A stretch of DNA of 64,000 nucleotides from Clostridiales bacterium UBA6114 (GTDB lineage: Bacteria; Bacillota; Clostridia; Oscillospirales; Butyricicoccaceae). Below the pieces are notes generated by a model that was not told where the DNA came from, did not search any database, and saw only the letters and a program-made list of their open reading frames with translations. Positions within the stretch are counted from its first letter, which is position 1. Every line of letters begins with the position of its first letter. The translations under genes were made by a program, and so were the position numbers. Of this stretch, positions 61,668-64,000 are shown one piece after another. Where the stretch lies: NCBI GenBank assembly GCA_002423435.1, contig DIWE01000038.1, forward strand, positions 137,776 through 201,775, in the 5' to 3' direction.

Positions 61668-62918
61668 TTACGGCGTAAACTGCTTGTTGGGCGACTCTTT
61701 GGTCAGATCAACGCCCTTTTCCTTTTCAAGCCAGTCGGGAACGATCTGGTCATATTTCTGCTTAAAGCTGATGTTGTGGTTTTCATCGGAATACACAATC
61801 CAGATATCCATGACCGCATGGTGCGTGGGGCCGTAAATGCTCACTTTGCCGGAAGGGCTGTCGACGGAGATGCCGCTTTCGAGCGCCTTGATCACAGCCT
61901 CGGTTTCGGTTGTGCCGGCCTTCTTCACGGCCTCGGCATAAAGCATCATACCGGTGTACTGGGCCGCGGCCTCCATGCCCACATACGGCTCATCGGGGTA
62001 GAGTTCGTGGAATCGCTTCACGAAATCGACCGCTTCCGGCGTATCCAATTCCTCTACAAACTGCGCGGTGACAAACATATTTGCGCAGGCGGGCGGATCA
62101 AAGCGTTTGTGCTCATAGCCCTGTGCGATGTTGATCGTTGTCGCAATCGGAACATCCATGCCAGCGGTAGCCCATTGGCCGTAGAACGAGGACTGCGTCA
62201 CGCCGGTCAGCAGTACAACGAGGACATCGGGATTTGCCTTCTGGATTTTATCGATAGAGGAACTGAACTGCGATACGGAAAGCGGCAGGAATTCTTCCCC
62301 CACAACCTCGCCGCCGTACTCTTCGGTGGCCTTTTTCACCCATTGTGCAGTCAGCTGACCGAAGTTGTAATCCGCCGCAATGGTGTAAACGCGCGGGCCA
62401 TAGTTTTTGATCATGTACTCCATGAGCGGCATGACCTGATGCTCCGGAACGGCCCCGGTACAGAACGTGTAGTGGCTGGCGACGCCTCCCTCGTACTGAT
62501 TGTTGTAGAAGTACAAGGTCTTGTTTTCCTCCATGATCGGCCGGATCGCCTCACGGGATGCGCTGGAGAAGCCTCCCATAATCACATCGACCTGATCGTC
62601 AAGGATCAGCTTGCGCGCCATTTCCTGATAACGCTGATTGTCGCTCTGGCAATCCGGCGCAATCAACTCGAGCTGCCGCCCAAGCAACCCGCCCGACTCG
62701 TTGATCTCTTTGACTGCCAGTTCCATTGCATGGGTCTTGTATGTGCCGCACAGTGAAAAGTCTCCGGAGAGATCCTCCAGCATCCCGATCTTGATCGGCT
62801 CGGTCTGTTGGGTTGCATTTGAAGCGGTCGGAGAAACCTTACCTCCCGAATTGCCGCATCCGGCCAAAACCGAGCCGGCGATGAAAAGGGATAACAGCAG
62901 ACATGTCAGCTTTTTCAT
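61668..62918 (-). CDS. urtA: Urea/amide ABC transporter substrate-binding protein UrtA
   Basis: A 416-residue lipoprotein: signal peptide with AGSVLAGCG lipobox, Ser/Thr linker and a Peripla_BP_6-type domain with IKIGMLEDLSGDFSLCGTYKTHAMELAV, DYNFGQLTAQWVKKATEEYGG and GMEAAAQYTGMMLYAEAV. First gene of the urtABCDE-fmdA operon; GGGAGG precedes the ATG. Urea or short amide is the likely ligand. Confidence 0.9.
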   Translation of the reverse strand: MKKLTCLLLSLFIAGSVLAGCGNSGGKVSPTASNATQQTEPIKIGMLEDLSGDFSLCGTYKTHAMELAVKEINESGGLLGRQLELIAPDCQSDNQRYQEMARKLILDDQVDVIMGGFSSASREAIRPIMEENKTLYFYNNQYEGGVASHYTFCTGAVPEHQVMPLMEYMIKNYGPRVYTIAADYNFGQLTAQWVKKATEEYGGEVVGEEFLPLSVSQFSSSIDKIQKANPDVLVVLLTGVTQSSFYGQWATAGMDVPIATTINIAQGYEHKRFDPPACANMFVTAQFVEELDTPEAVDFVKRFHELYPDEPYVGMEAAAQYTGMMLYAEAVKKAGTTETEAVIKALESGISVDSPSGKVSIYGPTHHAVMDIWIVYSDENHNISFKQKYDQIVPDWLEKEKGVDLTKESPNKQFTP

Positions 62919-63105
62919 TTCCTACCTCCCATAACTAATTAGTGCATCGGACTTGGATCGGCATAATGATTTGTAATGCCAGTATAACCGAAATGTCTAA
63001 ACAGGAGGTATGGATTATTTATGAATGAACCCATGAAAATATTTAGACGTTCACATATCATTGCGAAAATCAGCGAATAAATTTGTGCGATATGCACATA
63101 TAATA

Positions 63106-63131
63106 CGCGCCTGAGCAATTGCTCAGGCGCG
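63106..63131. repeat. Perfect 26-bp palindrome
   Basis: CGCGCCTGAGCAA followed directly by its reverse complement TTGCTCAGGCGCG. It lacks a T-run on either strand, so it is not a standard terminator. It lies between the urtA promoter region and an IS256 fragment and may be an element end. Confidence 0.6.
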
Positions 63132-63143
63132 CTAAGGTCAGTA

Positions 63144-63287
63144 ATGTCGCTTTATCTGTTTACTATAACGGAGACACCGTCCGGGGATGGTCTAGGACTG
63201 CTAGAAGCAATCAACGAGGTCTCCCCCGACGCCAAATACCAGCGCTACACGGTCCATTTTACCATATTGAATAAAATTAAATTTTAG
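63144..63287 (+). mobile_element. IS256-family transposase fragment, middle part
   Basis: A 47-codon frame has DGLGLLEAINEVSPDAKYQR and YTVHF, which follows the IS256 transposase segment with the EA(I/V)xxVFPxAxxQRCxVHF pattern. The start and the rest are missing, and the Cys is Tyr. It is not the continuation of the remnant at 30919: different part and opposite strand. Confidence 0.65.
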
Positions 63288-63367
63288 ATTCCGGGGGTAA
63301 TTGAGCATGCCTAGAGGACTCAACCCCAGTTAAAGTACTGGATTTCCGATCAGAGCGTATATTTCTC

Positions 63368-64000
63368 CTAACCTTCACTTTTCGTTTGAAACCGTATGTG
63401 GCTTACAAACATTACGTAACAGCCCAATACCACGCCCAGCCACATGGTAGAAAACCGTGAAATAATGGTAACAGCGCCGGCGGCTGTCTTTTCAATTCCA
63501 AGCCATAGTAGTAGGCCAAGAATCGTTCCATCCGAAACCACGATACCTCCTGGCACCATGGATACCGCTCCCACAATACCAGAAAATGATACCACAAACA
63601 TTGCTTGTACATAGGTTATCTTTGCACCAAATGCCGCTACGGACAGGTAGACCACGCCGGATTCGCATATCCATGCAAAGATGCCCAGCACCACGGAGAC
63701 GAAAAGCGGAATAACGCTGAAGATTTGATATGACTGATCGTACGCTTTCCGAAACATTTCAATTGTTTGATGAATCCTTTTTATTCTTCCGACAACGTTC
63801 AATATCTTATGACACAACGTTTTCCATTGCAAAACAAAAGCTATCAGTGCCATGATTGCACTCGCCACGCATATAGCCCAAATACCAATCCCCGTTTCCA
63901 TCAGCAGTAGCCCCACCGCCGCTAACGCAGCCATGGCAAGACCTTCCGTCAGCCGGTCTGCTAGTGTCATGGCACAAACTGAAAGCATAGAAATATCATA
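63368..64000 (-). CDS. Flippase-like membrane protein (LPG synthase TM/UPF0104), partial
   Basis: The open frame runs from the stop at 63368 past the end of the window, so the N-terminus is missing. At least 210 residues with five or six TM segments are seen. LADRLTEGLAMAALAAVGLL and GIVGAVSMVPGGIVVSDGTIL match the ERxxD and PGGxGxxE-like stations of the UPF0104/lysylphosphatidylglycerol synthase TM family. Role: lipid flipping or cell-envelope glycolipid handling, unspecific. Confidence 0.78.
   Translation of the reverse strand, partial: YDISMLSVCAMTLADRLTEGLAMAALAAVGLLLMETGIGIWAICVASAIMALIAFVLQWKTLCHKILNVVGRIKRIHQTIEMFRKAYDQSYQIFSVIPLFVSVVLGIFAWICESGVVYLSVAAFGAKITYVQAMFVVSFSGIVGAVSMVPGGIVVSDGTILGLLLWLGIEKTAAGAVTIISRFSTMWLGVVLGCYVMFVSHIRFQTKSEG

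Noticed and set aside
63021..63080. Mini-ORF of 19 codons (MNEPMKIF...) with AGGAGGT upstream
   Set aside because: The spacing to the ATG is 12 bases, the peptide is very short, and it lies in the control region of the opposite urt operon.
31000..63287. The two IS256 fragments as ends of a 32-kb composite transposon
   Set aside because: They come from different parts of the transposase, lie on opposite strands, and neither has recognisable terminal repeats.
1..64000. CRISPR arrays, rRNA or tRNA genes, replication origin
   Set aside because: No regularly spaced direct repeats, tRNA cloverleaf with T-loop consensus, rRNA stretches or DnaA-box clusters were seen on reading both strands; a tRNAscan and Infernal run would be decisive.

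Overview
The window reads as chromosome of an anaerobic, Gram-positive clostridial bacterium, probably near the Oscillospirales/Ruminococcaceae. This is inferred from the gene content: DUF4364 and DUF3048 proteins, a [FeFe]-hydrogenase-type protein, ETF, TRAP and tripartite tricarboxylate (TTT) transporters, strong AGGAGG ribosome sites, many GTG/TTG starts and U-tract terminators. I see no rRNA, tRNA or CRISPR array.

Region 1 (1-16.4 kb) is housekeeping and accessory: superoxide dismutase, an amidase-domain protein, a ZIP metal transporter, a beta-CASP metallo-hydrolase, purine nucleoside phosphorylase with adenosylhomocysteinase, a CadD-type exporter behind a riboswitch-like attenuator, ApbE, a sodium:solute symporter with two tiny membrane proteins and a terminal-repeat element, DUF2007/DUF3298/DUF4364/DUF3048 proteins, a hydrogenase-like protein and a PucR regulator. 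Region 2 (16.7-23.5 kb) is a catabolic operon: PEP mutase/isocitrate lyase-family lyase, fused TctA-TctB, TctC, and a two-subunit aconitase-family hydro-lyase. It fits uptake and cleavage of a branched C5-C6 dicarboxylate, with 2,3-dimethylmalate as one candidate.

Region 3 (23.6-32 kb) starts with a DtxR-type regulator and feoAB. FeoB breaks off in its membrane domain at about 26.01 kb, where lower-GC mobile-element material begins: small HTH proteins, a DinG-like helicase, a divergent pair of phage-type repressors with palindromic operators, an IS256 transposase remnant and a broken iolB/kduI-family gene. The distal half of feoB is not in the window.

Region 4 (32.1-47.6 kb) is one long minus-strand operon: glycerol-dehydrogenase-like enzyme, HAD phosphatase, TRAP DctQMP, FAD oxidase, Fe-S subunit, FGGY kinase, EtfB, EtfA, Ldh_2 dehydrogenase, malic enzyme and SDR. 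A divergent RpiR regulator faces it, and the same TGTAAT-N3-ATTACA palindrome lies at both promoters. The substrate is unknown; a polyol or sugar acid is likely.

Region 5 (47.7-64 kb) holds an IS200/IS605-like remnant, a DUF2680 protein with a two-component system, a redox or sulfur cluster (Crp/Fnr regulator, DUF1858-DsrE fusion, split permease with ferredoxin, broken NapH-like protein), and a Urt-type ABC transporter with a formamidase and its own two-component system. The end carries an IS256 fragment and a partial flippase-like membrane protein running off the window.
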